This document shows positions 15,967-25,469 of a stretch of 42,714 bases of DNA, piece by piece. A program made the translations under genes and the position numbers. The DNA comes from GCA-003244245 sp036378735 (GTDB lineage: Bacteria > Actinomycetota > Actinomycetes > Mycobacteriales > Pseudonocardiaceae), in contig DASUVX010000032.1 of assembly GCA_036378735.1 (NCBI GenBank), forward strand, positions 1-42,714, read 5' to 3'. The notes beneath the pieces are model-generated. The model was not told where the DNA came from and made no database searches. It worked only from the letters and a program-made list of their open reading frames with translations. Positions within the stretch are counted from its first letter, which is position 1; each line of letters opens with the position of its first letter.

Positions 15967-17169
15967 ATGACCACCGACACCCTGTTGGAGCGGATCACCG
16001 ACTATGCCAACCGCCCCAACCCCTACCCGCTCTACGCCGAACTCCGCGAAGCGGGGGCGGTCCGGCAGACCGACGGAAGCTACCTGGTCGGCACGTACGC
16101 CGACATCGTTGCCCTGTTCCACGACCCGCGGATCAGCAGCGACCGCCGCAACCTCGCTGCCTCCTACAGCGGCTTGGCCGAACAACTACAGCAGATCCCC
16201 TTCATCCAGCGCGACGACCCCGAACACCACAGGCTGCGCAGCCTGGCCATGCGGCCCTTCGGCCCCCCGCACAGCCCCGGCCGCATCGACGCGATGCGCG
16301 GCGAGATCGCCCGGATCACCGAGGAACTGATCGAGGCGTGGCACGGCCGCACGCGCATCGATATCGTCGACGACTTCGCCTACCCGCTGCCCGTCACCGT
16401 CATCTGCCGACTGCTCGGCGTCCCCCACCAAGACGAGCCGACGTTCCGCAAGTGGTCGGCCATGATCATCGATTCCGTCGACATCAAGCCCGGTGAGGAT
16501 CCCACCGAGCGCCAACGAGTCGGCGACCAGGCCCGCACCGAGATGGGTTCCTACCTGGTGGACCTCGCCGAGCAACGCCGGGGCCGCCCCAGCGACGACA
16601 TGCTGGCCGCGTTCGTCAACGACACCGACCCAGCCGGACGGCTCACCCGCGAAGAACTAGCCACCACCGCCGTGCTGCTGCTCGTCGCCGGACACGAGAC
16701 CACGGTCAACCTGATCACCAACGGAGTGCTCACCCTGCTGCGCCACCCCGACCAGCTCGACCGGCTGCGCCAGCACCCCGACCTGCTCCCCAACGCGGTT
16801 GAAGAACTACTGCGCTATGAGCCTCCGGTCCACTTCCTCACGCGCGCCCCCCTGGCTGATGTCGACGTCGCGGGCACCACCATCCCCAAAGGCACACCCC
16901 TGGTACTCGCGACGGCCTCCGCCAACCGTGACCCCCAACGCTTCCGTGATCCCGACCGGTTCGACCCCACCCGCCCAGACAACCAGCACCTCGGCTTCGG
17001 CAGCGGCATCCACAGTTGCTATGGCGCTCCACTGGCCCGTATCGAAGCCCACATCGCACTCGGCGCGTTGCTCCCCCACCTCAGCACCGCAACCATGCTC
17101 CAAGATCCACCTCCCTACCGACGTAGCGCCATGCTGCGCGGACCCCGTCACCTCCCCCTCGAACCGTGA
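15967..17169 (+). CDS. Cytochrome P450 monooxygenase
   Basis: This 400-residue soluble bacterial P450 has the I-helix oxygen-activation motif AGHETT near residue 241, the K-helix ExxR in EELLRYEPP near 279-283, and the heme-thiolate loop FGSGIHSCYGAPLA with the ligand cysteine at 351. All essential elements are present, and the length is standard for class I bacterial P450s. The ATG at 15967 follows GAGGAG at 15954-15959. With the ferredoxin and reductase directly upstream, the operon encodes a complete electron-transfer chain. The substrate cannot be read from sequence. Sequence style suggests a CYP105/CYP107-like broad-range hydroxylase, but the family is not assigned. Confidence 0.95.
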   Translation: MTTDTLLERITDYANRPNPYPLYAELREAGAVRQTDGSYLVGTYADIVALFHDPRISSDRRNLAASYSGLAEQLQQIPFIQRDDPEHHRLRSLAMRPFGPPHSPGRIDAMRGEIARITEELIEAWHGRTRIDIVDDFAYPLPVTVICRLLGVPHQDEPTFRKWSAMIIDSVDIKPGEDPTERQRVGDQARTEMGSYLVDLAEQRRGRPSDDMLAAFVNDTDPAGRLTREELATTAVLLLVAGHETTVNLITNGVLTLLRHPDQLDRLRQHPDLLPNAVEELLRYEPPVHFLTRAPLADVDVAGTTIPKGTPLVLATASANRDPQRFRDPDRFDPTRPDNQHLGFGSGIHSCYGAPLARIEAHIALGALLPHLSTATMLQDPPPYRRSAMLRGPRHLPLEP

Positions 17170-17347
17170 CTGGCTCGCGCACACGCGCCAGCTCCAGACA
17201 ACGTGCCCGGCTGGCGCGGTACGGCAGTCCTTTGAGATCGCAATGACGGTCATCACGGGCGATTCAACAACGTTTGGTTATCGATATCGACTCCGCCACT
17301 GTTGACCGTCACAGCTCATGTGAATCTATGGGGCGTGCCTGGTTCAG

Positions 17348-19070
17348 ACCCGATTCCGCGATTAGCGTTTCGTTGATCTTCGCGGAAGTTTGTTGATTGT
17401 TTGTGTGTGGGATTCCGGGTCGTGCGCAGCACGCGGGCCCGAGTGTCGCCTCGGGTGGCGGGATTCCGGGGGTGTTGGGGCGTGAATCGCCTGGTCAGGA
17501 CGGGGTGGGCAGGGCGCGGATGCGGGTGAGGACCTCGTTGAGTAGGTCGTGTCCGGGAGGTAGGCGCAGTTCGAGGCCGCGGGCGTGGCGGATCAGTCGG
17601 GCCGGGACGCGGATCAGCCGGTGTCGCAAGGTGGCGATCATGGCTTGACCGCTGCGGACGCCGTGGCCGAGCAGCCGGCCACCGGGCTCGACGGTCGCGG
17701 TGAGCTGGTGCAGCCAGCCGGCGATGCTCGCGGCGAGCAGCGCGCCCCACATCCACGCGGTGTTCACCTCGGGGTATCCGGACGGGAGATGACGAAGCGC
17801 CGCTCCCAGCTTGGCGTCCCGAAAGATGTTTTCGATCGAGGTCCGGTGCCGGTACCAGTGCTCGACGGCGGCCGCCTGGGCGGGGGTGGAGACGTCGAGG
17901 TTGGTCATGATGAACGAGTAGGCGTAGACGGCGTCGGCGGCGGCGAGCTCGGTCAGGGGCAGGGCGCGCTGGTCGGGGTGCAGGGTGCGGCGCCGCCGGG
18001 CCCGTGGGTCGGCCGAGATCTGGCCCGCGGTGACGTCGAGGGCGACCCGGCGGATCAGCAGCCGTGTGGCGGCCGGCCACCAGTCCGGGCAGTAGCCGGC
18101 GATGGCGACCTGCGCGCCGGTCATGTCGATCGCGTCGGTCCAGGCGGTGGCGGCGACGTCGTCGAGGATCCGCCACAGCGGCGCGATCCGCCGCGCCCCG
18201 ATGGCGAATTCCACCTGCGCCAACAAGGCGGCGCGGGCCAGCTCTCCGGCGAAGTAACCAGCGTCGGCGCGCAGCCGAATCCGCCCGGCTCGGGCCGGGG
18301 CGGGCAACGCCGCAAGTGCGCGACCCAGCAGCTCAGCGGCGTGCGGACGGGGGTCCTCGTTACCGGCCATCAACTCCGCGGCCAGCACCGTCGAAGTCTG
18401 TGCCCACGTGGCCACGTGCGGACGCCCGCAGCGCTGGCCCTGATGGTTGAACGCCACCCCCCGCTTGAGCCGGCCATAAACCTCGACATCGGTCGTGTCC
18501 AGATCGATCGTGACCGTCTCGCACAACGTGGTGGCGCGCTCAGCCGCCAACAGCCCGAGCACCGCCGCGTGCACCTCGCCGATCCCGGTCTCCACGGCCC
18601 GCCACTGCCCGACACTAAACCGCCGGGCCAGCCCCGCCGCAGTCGTCGAGCACAACCCGGCCACCGGCGTGAGCACCTGCCCGGCGGCATCAGCGCACCA
18701 GCGGTCCAACCCAACCAGGAACTCCTCACCGGCCAGCTGCGCGCACGCCAGCCCGACCAGTAGCTGCCCGCCGCTGAACCCGCGATCTCTGGTCTTGATC
18801 CGCCCGATCGCCGCGTCCAACAGTTTGATCATGTTTAGGCGGTCCACCAACTCGGTCACCGCCACCATCCCCGAAAACCGGGTCACCGACCGGTCCGACG
18901 CGCCGATCCGCACCCGCCGCCGCAACCGTCGAATCTCGCGTACGCTGCCCACCCGATAGGTGTCCTTCCACCGTGATGATCAAGCCTTGGACAGCAGGAT
19001 CATCCCAGGTCAATAGGGCACCTATCGTCATCTCGGCCCCCGGGCCGAGGACCTAATCGCGGAATCGGGT
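17348..19070 (-). mobile_element. Intact IS1380-family insertion sequence
   Basis: Perfect 18-base terminal inverted repeats (ACCCGATTCCGCGATTAG at 17348-17365 and its complement at 19053-19070) bound a 1723-base element with one transposase gene. Both ends are flanked by CAG (17345-17347 and 19071-19073), a possible three-base target duplication; the family usually makes four. Inside the right end, CTCGGCCC pairs with GGGCCGAG around two bases at 19032-19049. Confidence 0.9.
17495..18952 (-). CDS. IS1380-family transposase
   Basis: This 485-residue DDE transposase of the IS1380 group starts with ASDRSVTRFSGMVAVTELVD. It contains a catalytic-aspartate region TVTIDLDTTDVEVYGRLK, a second in IRLRADAGYFAGELARAAL, and the YRHRTSIENIFRDAKLGAAL segment with the catalytic glutamate. 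No frameshift or stop interrupts it, and both inverted repeats are intact, so the element may still be active. It is the only complete transposase in the window. Confidence 0.92.
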   Translation of the reverse strand: MGSVREIRRLRRRVRIGASDRSVTRFSGMVAVTELVDRLNMIKLLDAAIGRIKTRDRGFSGGQLLVGLACAQLAGEEFLVGLDRWCADAAGQVLTPVAGLCSTTAAGLARRFSVGQWRAVETGIGEVHAAVLGLLAAERATTLCETVTIDLDTTDVEVYGRLKRGVAFNHQGQRCGRPHVATWAQTSTVLAAELMAGNEDPRPHAAELLGRALAALPAPARAGRIRLRADAGYFAGELARAALLAQVEFAIGARRIAPLWRILDDVAATAWTDAIDMTGAQVAIAGYCPDWWPAATRLLIRRVALDVTAGQISADPRARRRRTLHPDQRALPLTELAAADAVYAYSFIMTNLDVSTPAQAAAVEHWYRHRTSIENIFRDAKLGAALRHLPSGYPEVNTAWMWGALLAASIAGWLHQLTATVEPGGRLLGHGVRSGQAMIATLRHRLIRVPARLIRHARGLELRLPPGHDLLNEVLTRIRALPTPS

Positions 19071-19073
19071 CAG

Positions 19074-19138
19074 AGAGGAACGAATCACTACTCAAGGTGT
19101 ACGGAGCTGTTTACAGGAGGCCGATCTGGAACATGGCG
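19074..19138 (-). pseudogene. LuxR-regulator 3'-end remnant
   Basis: The 60-odd bases next to the IS1380 right end closely resemble 22030-22095, the last codons and stop region of the large LuxR gene. Shared strings include CACT, TTCAAGGTG or CTCAAGGTG, and GCTGTTT. In the LuxR frame it now contains a stop. It is the tail of a second, deleted copy of that regulator family. Confidence 0.6.
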
Positions 19139-19408
19139 AACTTACGTCTGAGCAATTCGACGAGCTCGTCGACCGTGTCGCGGATCGCGTAGTCTGGGGA
19201 TTGCGGACGAGGCAGACCCAGGGAACTCACCTTGCGTCAGGCGGTAAAAGCCGTTGTGATGTACTTCCGCGCCAACGTCGCGCAAGAGGTCATCGTCGAA
19301 CTGCTATACGTTGATCAATCCACGGTCTCCAGGGCGATCAGTGATCTCGAGGAAATCATCACCGAGGCACTTGATGAGTTTTGCGCCCGAACTACCCGAC
19401 GTGATTAA
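19137..19408 (+). mobile_element. IS5-like transposase N-terminal remnant
   Basis: One frame reads GELTSEQFDELVDRVADRV. After a frame change near 19205 the next reads GRPRELTLRQAVKAVVMYFR, then NVAQEVIVELLYVDQSTVSR with AISDLEEIITEALDEF, ending at the TAA at 19406-19408. This is the helix-turn-helix N-terminal domain of IS5-type (DDE_4) transposases. The catalytic domain is missing, so the fragment is inactive. Confidence 0.7.
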
Positions 19409-19562
19409 ACACCCTTTGACGAAAGCACAGTCTCGGAGAAGAGTATGGAGGACCGTATCGTGGCGAGCAGTCGTCGGTAACCTCGTAGTGTCCACAGATG
19501 GTCCACAAGTGGTCCCCAGAGCTAGCGGCCTAGATCGACAACACGATCATCCCGCAAATAAC

Positions 19563-19608
19563 AAAAAAGGCCCGCTGGCGTGGTGATTTGTCCAGCGTCA
19601 GCGGGCCT
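19563..19608 (-). terminator. Rho-independent terminator after the tRNA-Pro remnant
   Basis: On the minus strand AGGCCCGCTG pairs with CAGCGGGCCT, and a run of six T follows. It is the best classical terminator in the window. It sits directly 3' of the tRNA-Pro 3' half, as expected for the original tRNA transcription unit. Confidence 0.85.
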
Positions 19609-19613
19609 GGTGC

Positions 19614-19656
19614 TGGTCGGGACGACAGAATTTGAACCTGGGACCCCTTGCTCCCA
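19614..19656 (-). tRNA. tRNA-Pro(UGG) 3'-half remnant, probable attachment-site scar
   Basis: On the minus strand the sequence from the anticodon TGG through the anticodon 3' stem GCAAG, variable loop, T-loop TTCAAAT, acceptor strand CGTCCCG, discriminator A and encoded CCA matches the 3' half of a bacterial tRNA-Pro. The 5' half is absent; similarity stops at anticodon position 34. The T-stem has one mismatch and one wobble, so it is drifting. Integrative elements of actinomycetes commonly carry exactly such a 3' segment as their attachment core. It is not a functional tRNA. Confidence 0.75.
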
Positions 19657-19788
19657 GTTGGTCCTTGACGGTACGGCACCTACCGCGACCTGCCGCCCAG
19701 CGTCTGAACTCGCTGTTCTAAATTTCTCGGGAGAAAGCCAACCGCGGGGCGTCTCGTCGCGTGAATTACGGGCACCATCGCTCAATGC

Positions 19789-19871
19789 ACGCCATCACGG
19801 ACCAGTAATCTTTACGGGTTCGACCACCGTCACGGTTCGCGACAGTGCTATCCGAAGCGTCCAACAAGCGA
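19789..19871 (+). repeat. Direct repeat copy B upstream of the Gfo/Idh gene
   Basis: This is the partner of 14171-14285. It begins ACGCCATC, continues with CGGACCAGTAATC, and ends AAGCGA. It stands 121 bases upstream of the Gfo/Idh/MocA start. The same orientation toward an oxidoreductase gene in both cases suggests a shared regulatory leader, though an insertion-element end is also possible. Confidence 0.65.
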
Positions 19872-19992
19872 GGCTTTGGGTGGCAGAACATCCCCGAGGA
19901 CGGGCACGCTGGTGCCACCCTGAACCTAACTAGTTGTCATGCAGCAGCTGAGGAAGCTGTTGCTGACGGTCAAGAAATCCGGGGTATCGCTC

Positions 19993-21117
19993 ATGGCTTT
20001 TTCCACCACCGGCAAGCGAATCGGCGTTGGTATCATCGGGCTCAGCGCGAAGGGCGGCTGGGCTGCGGCGGCGCATGTCCCAGCGCTGCGGGCCGTCGAG
20101 GGTTACGAACTGCGGGCGTTGAGCGCGAGCTCTGCCGAGTCAGCGGCGGCAGCCGGCGAGGCCCACGACGTGGCGCTGACGTTCGGCACCGCCGAAGAAC
20201 TAGTCGGCCGCGACGAGGTCGATCTCGTGGTGATCACCGTCAAGGTGCCACACCACCGCAAACTGGTGACCACCGCGCTGCAGGCCGGGAAAATGGTGCT
20301 GTGTGAATGGCCCCTCGGCAACGGGCTGGCCGAGGCCGAGGAGCTGGCCGCGCTGGCACGTTCGCAAGGTGTCCGGACCGTGGTCGGGTTGCAAGCGCGT
20401 TCGGCGCCCGCGGTTCGCTATCTGCGTGACCTGGTCGCCGACGGCTACGTCGGGGAGGTCCTGTCGACAACCATCATCGCGTCGGGCGAGGCCTGGGGCC
20501 CAGAGGTTCCCCTGGCCGGTCGCTATCTGATTGACGCGGCCAACGGAGCGACCATGCTGACCATCCAGGGCGGCCACATCCTGGATGCCGTCGCGTCGGT
20601 GCTCGGTGAGTTTGGCGAACTCGACGCTGTCGTTGCGACGCGACGGACCACGGTGCGAGACGTCGAAACTGGCGGCGAGCTGCGCATGACCGCGCCGGAC
20701 CAGGTGGCTGTCGCCGGGCGGCTGACGAGCGCCGCGGTCGCGGCGATCCATTACCGGGGCGGTCGCAGCCGAGGCGTCAACTTCCATTGGGAGATCAACG
20801 GCACCGAGGGTGATCTCGTCGTTTCCGCACCGAGCGGGCTTTTGCAGATGAGCCCGGTGCAGATCCGCGGCGGTCAGGGCGGCAACGACGAACTGTCCGT
20901 GCTGGAGGTTCCCCGCTCCTACCATCGGGTTGCTGGCCTGGCCGACCAGCCAGACGCCCCGGGCTACGCGGTCGCCCACGCCTACGCCCAGCTCCTCGAA
21001 GACATCGAGAACGGCACCTCGACACTGCCAGATTTCGACCACGCCGTCTGGCGGCACCGCACGATCGACACGATCGACCGAGCCGCCACGAGCGGGCGCC
21101 GGCAAACCATTTCGTGA
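19993..21117 (+). CDS. Gfo/Idh/MocA-family NAD(P)-dependent oxidoreductase
   Basis: This 374-residue dehydrogenase is of the sugar/inositol type. The Rossmann fold begins RIGVGIIGLSAKGGWAAAAH, the nucleotide domain contains VDLVVITVKVPHHRKLV, and the CEWPLGN motif occupies the position of the conserved EKP motif with W in place of K. GLQARSAPAVRYLRDLV follows. The KP-lysine used by many family members is therefore absent, as in Gal80-like subgroups, so catalysis on a polyol or sugar is plausible but not certain. The start at 19993 is preferred over an in-frame ATG at 19939 because the family pattern starts there. It is monocistronic. Confidence 0.85.
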   Translation: MAFSTTGKRIGVGIIGLSAKGGWAAAAHVPALRAVEGYELRALSASSAESAAAAGEAHDVALTFGTAEELVGRDEVDLVVITVKVPHHRKLVTTALQAGKMVLCEWPLGNGLAEAEELAALARSQGVRTVVGLQARSAPAVRYLRDLVADGYVGEVLSTTIIASGEAWGPEVPLAGRYLIDAANGATMLTIQGGHILDAVASVLGEFGELDAVVATRRTTVRDVETGGELRMTAPDQVAVAGRLTSAAVAAIHYRGGRSRGVNFHWEINGTEGDLVVSAPSGLLQMSPVQIRGGQGGNDELSVLEVPRSYHRVAGLADQPDAPGYAVAHAYAQLLEDIENGTSTLPDFDHAVWRHRTIDTIDRAATSGRRQTIS

Positions 21118-22041
21118 CGCCAACGCCCATTGCCCATGCCGGACCCTGTCGCGCCTTGGCACCTGCCGCCGTTGCGACACGGTCCGGTTTTTGAGTGGGG
21201 TGTGGGCACGAGTCCCGCGCTGGGATGGCAGTTGCACGTACTAGGGCTCACCCGCCGAGGTATGGCAGAACATGACCGTCGACGACCTCCGCGTGATCAG
21301 GGCCGCCGCCGGGTGCGCGGACTTCGACAGCTGTCTGAGCGGCCGGGAGCGGCCCGCCGACTAGGACGCCGACCGTGCCTACATCCGCTCGATCGCCGCG
21401 GGTAGAGCCCGAGTGCGGTCAGGTCAGAAGACAGGCAGCGGACTATTGCGGCGGTCAAAACACGGTCCCCTGCGCGGTGCATAGCCAACGGCCCGCGCCG
21501 CGACCGTAACGCTTCCGGGAGGGCAGACGAGTCTGATCTGGCTACCGGGGGGCCGTACCGGTCGGTGTGTCCTGGCGGGAGCTGATGTGGTGCAGTGACC
21601 GGTCCGCGACGGTGATCGCGAGGAACAGCACGCCGATCACGAGCATGAACATCGCCAGGTGATGCAAGCCCGCCGGTGCCGGCGGTGGGACCGTAGAAGG
21701 CGCACTGGGCGGCGGAGGCGATGATCGCGCCAAGGTAGATAAGGTCCGCAGCAGCCCGGCCGAGGAACCCATGCGGTCGCTGTCTGCCTGCAGGCACACG
21801 TAGTTCTGCAGCGCGAGGCCATCCCTGCCCTGCGGGAGGCCGACGGCGAAAAGCGGGCGCTGGGCGTACAGCCTTCCGGCCAGGTCACCGGCGCCTACGG
21901 CGCGGCGCTGAGCAGATTCTTGCGCGGCAAGCGCTGGCGCCCGCCCGTGTTCTGGGCCTGGCCAACCGCGCCGACCACCCACCGCTCACCATTACGCGGG
22001 AGGTGTGATCTGTGGGAAGTGCTCGGTTTAGAGAGAACGGA
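21118..22041. other. Decayed region without a supportable intact gene
   Basis: On the minus strand two hydrophobic pieces, AAADLIYLGAIIASAAQCAF near 21680-21770 and HLAMFMLVIGVLFLAITVAD near 21590-21670, lie in different frames and may be a frameshifted two-helix membrane protein. On the plus strand a tail reading LAPARVLGLANRADHPPLTI ends at a TGA near 22008 and looks like the end of a lost gene. I cannot name either. Confidence 0.35.
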
Positions 22042-24771
22042 TCACTGTTCAAGGTGCTTACGCAGCTGTTTGCGAGAGGTGATCTGAAGCTTGGTGAAGA
22101 TCTTGCTGAGATGCCATTCCACGGTGCGCCGACTCAGGAACAACCGGGCGGCGATCTCCGGGCTCGACAGGCCCTCGCCGACGAGCCGGGCGATCTGGGT
22201 CTCCTGAGCGGTGAGCTGGGTGCTGGTGTCAACGCTGCGTTTGCGGGCGGTCTCCCCGGTAGCTCGCAGTTCACGGGCGGCCCGCTGAGCGAACGCCTCA
22301 GCACCCATCGCGCTGAACATCTCATGGGCAGTACGCAGCTGCTCGCGCGCATCCGCCCGCCGCCGCTGGCGGCGCAACCACTCGCCATATAGCAGATGGG
22401 CGCGGGCCAGCTCCCCCCGCACGCGGGTGCGGCCCAGCCGCTGGACCGCCTCCCGATAGAGGCCTTCTGCGGCCGAGTCGTTGCGGCACAGCGCGTGGCA
22501 GCGGGACTGGACGCCCAGGGCCCAGTCGGTGCCGCTGGCGCGGGTGGACTCGATGACCTGCGCGAGGGCCTCGGTGGCGTGCTGGGCTTGTCCGCACCGG
22601 GTGGCTGCCTCGATCAGCTCGACAAGTGGCCAGGACGAGATTCCCGGCTCCTGGAGGTGGGCACTGGCTTGCTGGGCGGCGTCGAAGGCATCCTCGTAGC
22701 GACTGAGACTGTTGTGGAGCAGCGCGCTGCCCCACAGCATGACGCTCAGCCATAGTCCCTCACCACGAGACACCGCCTCCTGGGTGGTGGCCGCGATCAG
22801 CCGGGAGATCTCGGCTTCCCGCCCCTGCCAGGCAGCCACCACAACGGCGGGTACCGGTGAGCGCTCGATCCCCATCGCCTTGGTGATCTCGTGCCATTCC
22901 TCCACCAACGACGCCGCCTGGGCCAGCTCGCCAGCCACCGCGTGCGGGCCCGTGCGCGTCTGGAGCGCCAGGGGAAGCAAGGACAACGCGCCTTCGTCAT
23001 GGGCGAGCTGGACAAAGCGCGCGCTCAGCGCCTCTAAACTCACGAAATCCCACACGGCGTGAGCAGCACGGCAGGCAAGGTAGAGCCAGTGCAGCTGCTC
23101 TTGGGCGGGCATGGCCTGGTCCTGGAAGGCTTGCAGTGCCTGCTTGACCAGCGGTGCTCCGGCCGAGTGGCCCTCGGTAATCAGCAGGGCCATCCCCTCC
23201 AGGAGCAGCTCGGGGGCGCCGGGTGGCTGGGAGGCGGGTGGTGCGGCCCGCACCGCCCGTGCCACCTCAAGCAGGCTTGCCTCGTTGGCAAATTGGCCGG
23301 CGTACCCGGCGGCGATGTAGGCGTCCTGGTAGGTGTCCCGAGCCAGCCTCGGATCGAGTGGCTCAAGCTGCGTGGCGGCTTGAAGCAGCAATGCGGCTGC
23401 GTCACTGGGGCGGTCGACGGTGAACGCGATTTGGGCGCGCAGCAGGTCCACTCGGGCGCGCTGCAGCTCATCCAGCGGTGCGGCCTGGGCGACTGACAGC
23501 AGGCGCAGCGCCGCGTCGGGCGCCCCGGCGAGGTGGGTGGCGTGCGCTGCGGCCAGGGCGCGCCGCCCCCGGCCTGCCAGATCGGGGGTTAGCTCGGTGG
23601 CCCGCTGCAAAAACGCTGCTGCCGCGGCCAGGCCCCCGCGTACCCGGGCGCGCCCGGCCGAACGCTCCAGCTGTTTCGCGACGTCCTCATCCGGCCCCGG
23701 CGCTGCATGAGCCCAATGCCAGACGCGCCGGTCGAAATCAGCCTCACGGTCGGTGGCCTCGGCCAGCACCCGGTGCACCTGCCGGCGTTCGTCGGCCGAC
23801 GCGGCCCAGTAGATCACCGCGCGCAGCAGTGGATGGCGAAACCGCACCGGGTTACCGATGTCTACTAGCCCGGCCTCGACCGCCGCCGCCGCCGCCGCGT
23901 CCACCCCGATCCCGAGCTGGCCTGCCGCTCGCCACAACAGCACCGCATCACCCAGCGGCTCGGCCGCGGCCACCAGCAACAGTCGCCGGGTGGATGCCGG
24001 CAGCGCCGCCACCTGCCGGTGGTAACTGTCCTGTATCTGTGTGGCGACCGGGGCAACACCCACCGGCCCAAACCCGCCGGCCTGCTGCGCGACAGTCAGC
24101 CCGCGCGGCAGCTCCACCAGCGCCAGCGGATTGCCCCGCGCCTCGGCCACGACCCGGTCCACCACCCGCTGGTCCACCGGCCCGGGCAGCACCGAGCCCA
24201 GCAACGCCCGCGCGTCGCCCTCAGGCAGACCCGCGACCACTAGCTGCGCCAAGCCTGCGAACTCCGTCACGTCGTCGGTATCGCGGGCGGCGAAGACCAG
24301 CGCCACCGACTCGACCACCAGCCGGCGCGCCACGAACGCCAGCGCCTGCACCGAGGCCCGATCCAACCACTGGGCGTCATCGACGACACACACCAACGGG
24401 CGCTCGCTGGCCACCTCGGCCAGCAACCCCAGCACCGCCAAACCCACCAAAAACCGATCCGGCGCCGACCCGGCACCCAGCCCCAACGCCGTGCGCAGCG
24501 CCTGGCGCTGCGGACCCGGCAACGCGGTGTCCCGATCCAGCAGGGACACGCACAGCTGGTGCAACCCAGCGAAGACCAACTCCATCTCCGACTGCACACC
24601 CGCAATCCGGACGACCCGACACCCCGAGGCCCGCCCCACCAAATACTCCAGCAGCGCGGTCTTGCCCACCCCCGCCTCACCGCGCACCACCAGCGCCTGG
24701 CTTTTGCCCACCCGCACCGCATCAACCAGCCGGTCAAGCACCTCACACTCGGCACGCCGACCCACAAACAC
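22042..24771 (-). CDS. Large ATPase-type LuxR-family transcriptional regulator
   Basis: This protein of about 909 residues is of the LAL/MalT-like class. The N-terminal NTPase has Walker A GEAGVGKTAL at residues 31-40 and a Walker B-like LVCVVDDAQWLD near 128. A long helical, tetratricopeptide-like middle follows. The C-terminus carries a LuxR/GerE helix-turn-helix (LTAQETQIARLVGEGLSSPE then VEWHLSKIFTKLQITSRKQL). Such proteins activate specialised-metabolism or uptake genes on binding an inducer and ATP. GTG at 24771 is chosen because the family begins FVGRRAEC; the frame is open to 24945. A target is not evident; the divergently placed XRE gene and the Gfo/Idh gene are the nearest neighbours. 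Confidence 0.9.
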   Translation of the reverse strand: MFVGRRAECEVLDRLVDAVRVGKSQALVVRGEAGVGKTALLEYLVGRASGCRVVRIAGVQSEMELVFAGLHQLCVSLLDRDTALPGPQRQALRTALGLGAGSAPDRFLVGLAVLGLLAEVASERPLVCVVDDAQWLDRASVQALAFVARRLVVESVALVFAARDTDDVTEFAGLAQLVVAGLPEGDARALLGSVLPGPVDQRVVDRVVAEARGNPLALVELPRGLTVAQQAGGFGPVGVAPVATQIQDSYHRQVAALPASTRRLLLVAAAEPLGDAVLLWRAAGQLGIGVDAAAAAAVEAGLVDIGNPVRFRHPLLRAVIYWAASADERRQVHRVLAEATDREADFDRRVWHWAHAAPGPDEDVAKQLERSAGRARVRGGLAAAAAFLQRATELTPDLAGRGRRALAAAHATHLAGAPDAALRLLSVAQAAPLDELQRARVDLLRAQIAFTVDRPSDAAALLLQAATQLEPLDPRLARDTYQDAYIAAGYAGQFANEASLLEVARAVRAAPPASQPPGAPELLLEGMALLITEGHSAGAPLVKQALQAFQDQAMPAQEQLHWLYLACRAAHAVWDFVSLEALSARFVQLAHDEGALSLLPLALQTRTGPHAVAGELAQAASLVEEWHEITKAMGIERSPVPAVVVAAWQGREAEISRLIAATTQEAVSRGEGLWLSVMLWGSALLHNSLSRYEDAFDAAQQASAHLQEPGISSWPLVELIEAATRCGQAQHATEALAQVIESTRASGTDWALGVQSRCHALCRNDSAAEGLYREAVQRLGRTRVRGELARAHLLYGEWLRRQRRRADAREQLRTAHEMFSAMGAEAFAQRAARELRATGETARKRSVDTSTQLTAQETQIARLVGEGLSSPEIAARLFLSRRTVEWHLSKIFTKLQITSRKQLRKHLEQ

Positions 24772-25469
24772 CCTGCAAACAGTAACTAAAAACGGTAACC
24801 AGAACCGACAAAGATTAGTGCCATCGTCTTGGAGATACCTGTTGAGCGCAGCGCCGCCCGACGGCGGTCGAATACCCCTGCAAGGGCGCATCCTGCTGCG
24901 CCAGGCGGACCACGGGCTCGAGCGGCGTAGTCTACGGGTCGGCACCTCCAGCTTCCAGGGTGTTGCGCATCGCCGACGCGACCGCCTGCGGCGGCCCTGG
25001 ACCCTGGAGCCTCTGCCGACCCTGCGGCAGGATCACCACGGGGCAGGTCACCACCCGCCCCGACCCACGCGCCGCCCGAGCTCACCCGAACCCGGCCGAC
25101 CGTGGGCCACACAACCCCCTACGTTTTCTAGCCCCACTGTCAAGCAACACCCGGGACAAAACGTCAAGAGTCAGGGGGGACCAGACAGAAGTCAGGGATG
25201 CTGCCAGGCGGACTGATGGTGTTGGCGACGTGCTCGGACGTCCAGTACTCCCGGAGGCTAGAGATCAGCTGGTCCTTAAAAAGACAGCGAGCTCTCTCAT
25301 CCGCTTGCGTACTACCCGGATAGCGACGCCATGGCGGTCGGTTACCTGACCGGCACTGGCAAGCAAGTGATCACCGCGTACGCCGAGCTGGCCGCGACGG
25401 TCCAACCCGCCGGCGAGGGGAAACGCGGCGTAGCCTTACGGGGGATCCGGCGAGGGAGTGGTTTACGCG
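24772..25469. other. Gap between LuxR and XRE genes, only short open frames
   Basis: A plus-strand stretch near 24965-25130 reads CGGPGPWSLCRPCGRITTGQ, with three cysteines in a ribbon-like spacing, but it lacks a clear start and could be chance or a remnant. Another near 25331-25440 reads AMAVGYLTGTGKQVITAYAE without a recognisable family. The divergent promoters of the two regulators must lie here, though no consensus is clear. Confidence 0.3.

Noticed and set aside
17585..18763. A 392-codon open frame antisense to the IS1380 transposase
   Set aside because: The minus-strand transposase is unmistakable, and this frame is low-complexity Gly/Arg-rich shadow.
23478..24785. A 435-codon Pro/Arg-rich frame antisense to the LuxR regulator
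   Set aside because: It is the complementary shadow of the LuxR ATPase domain, with no recognisable domain.
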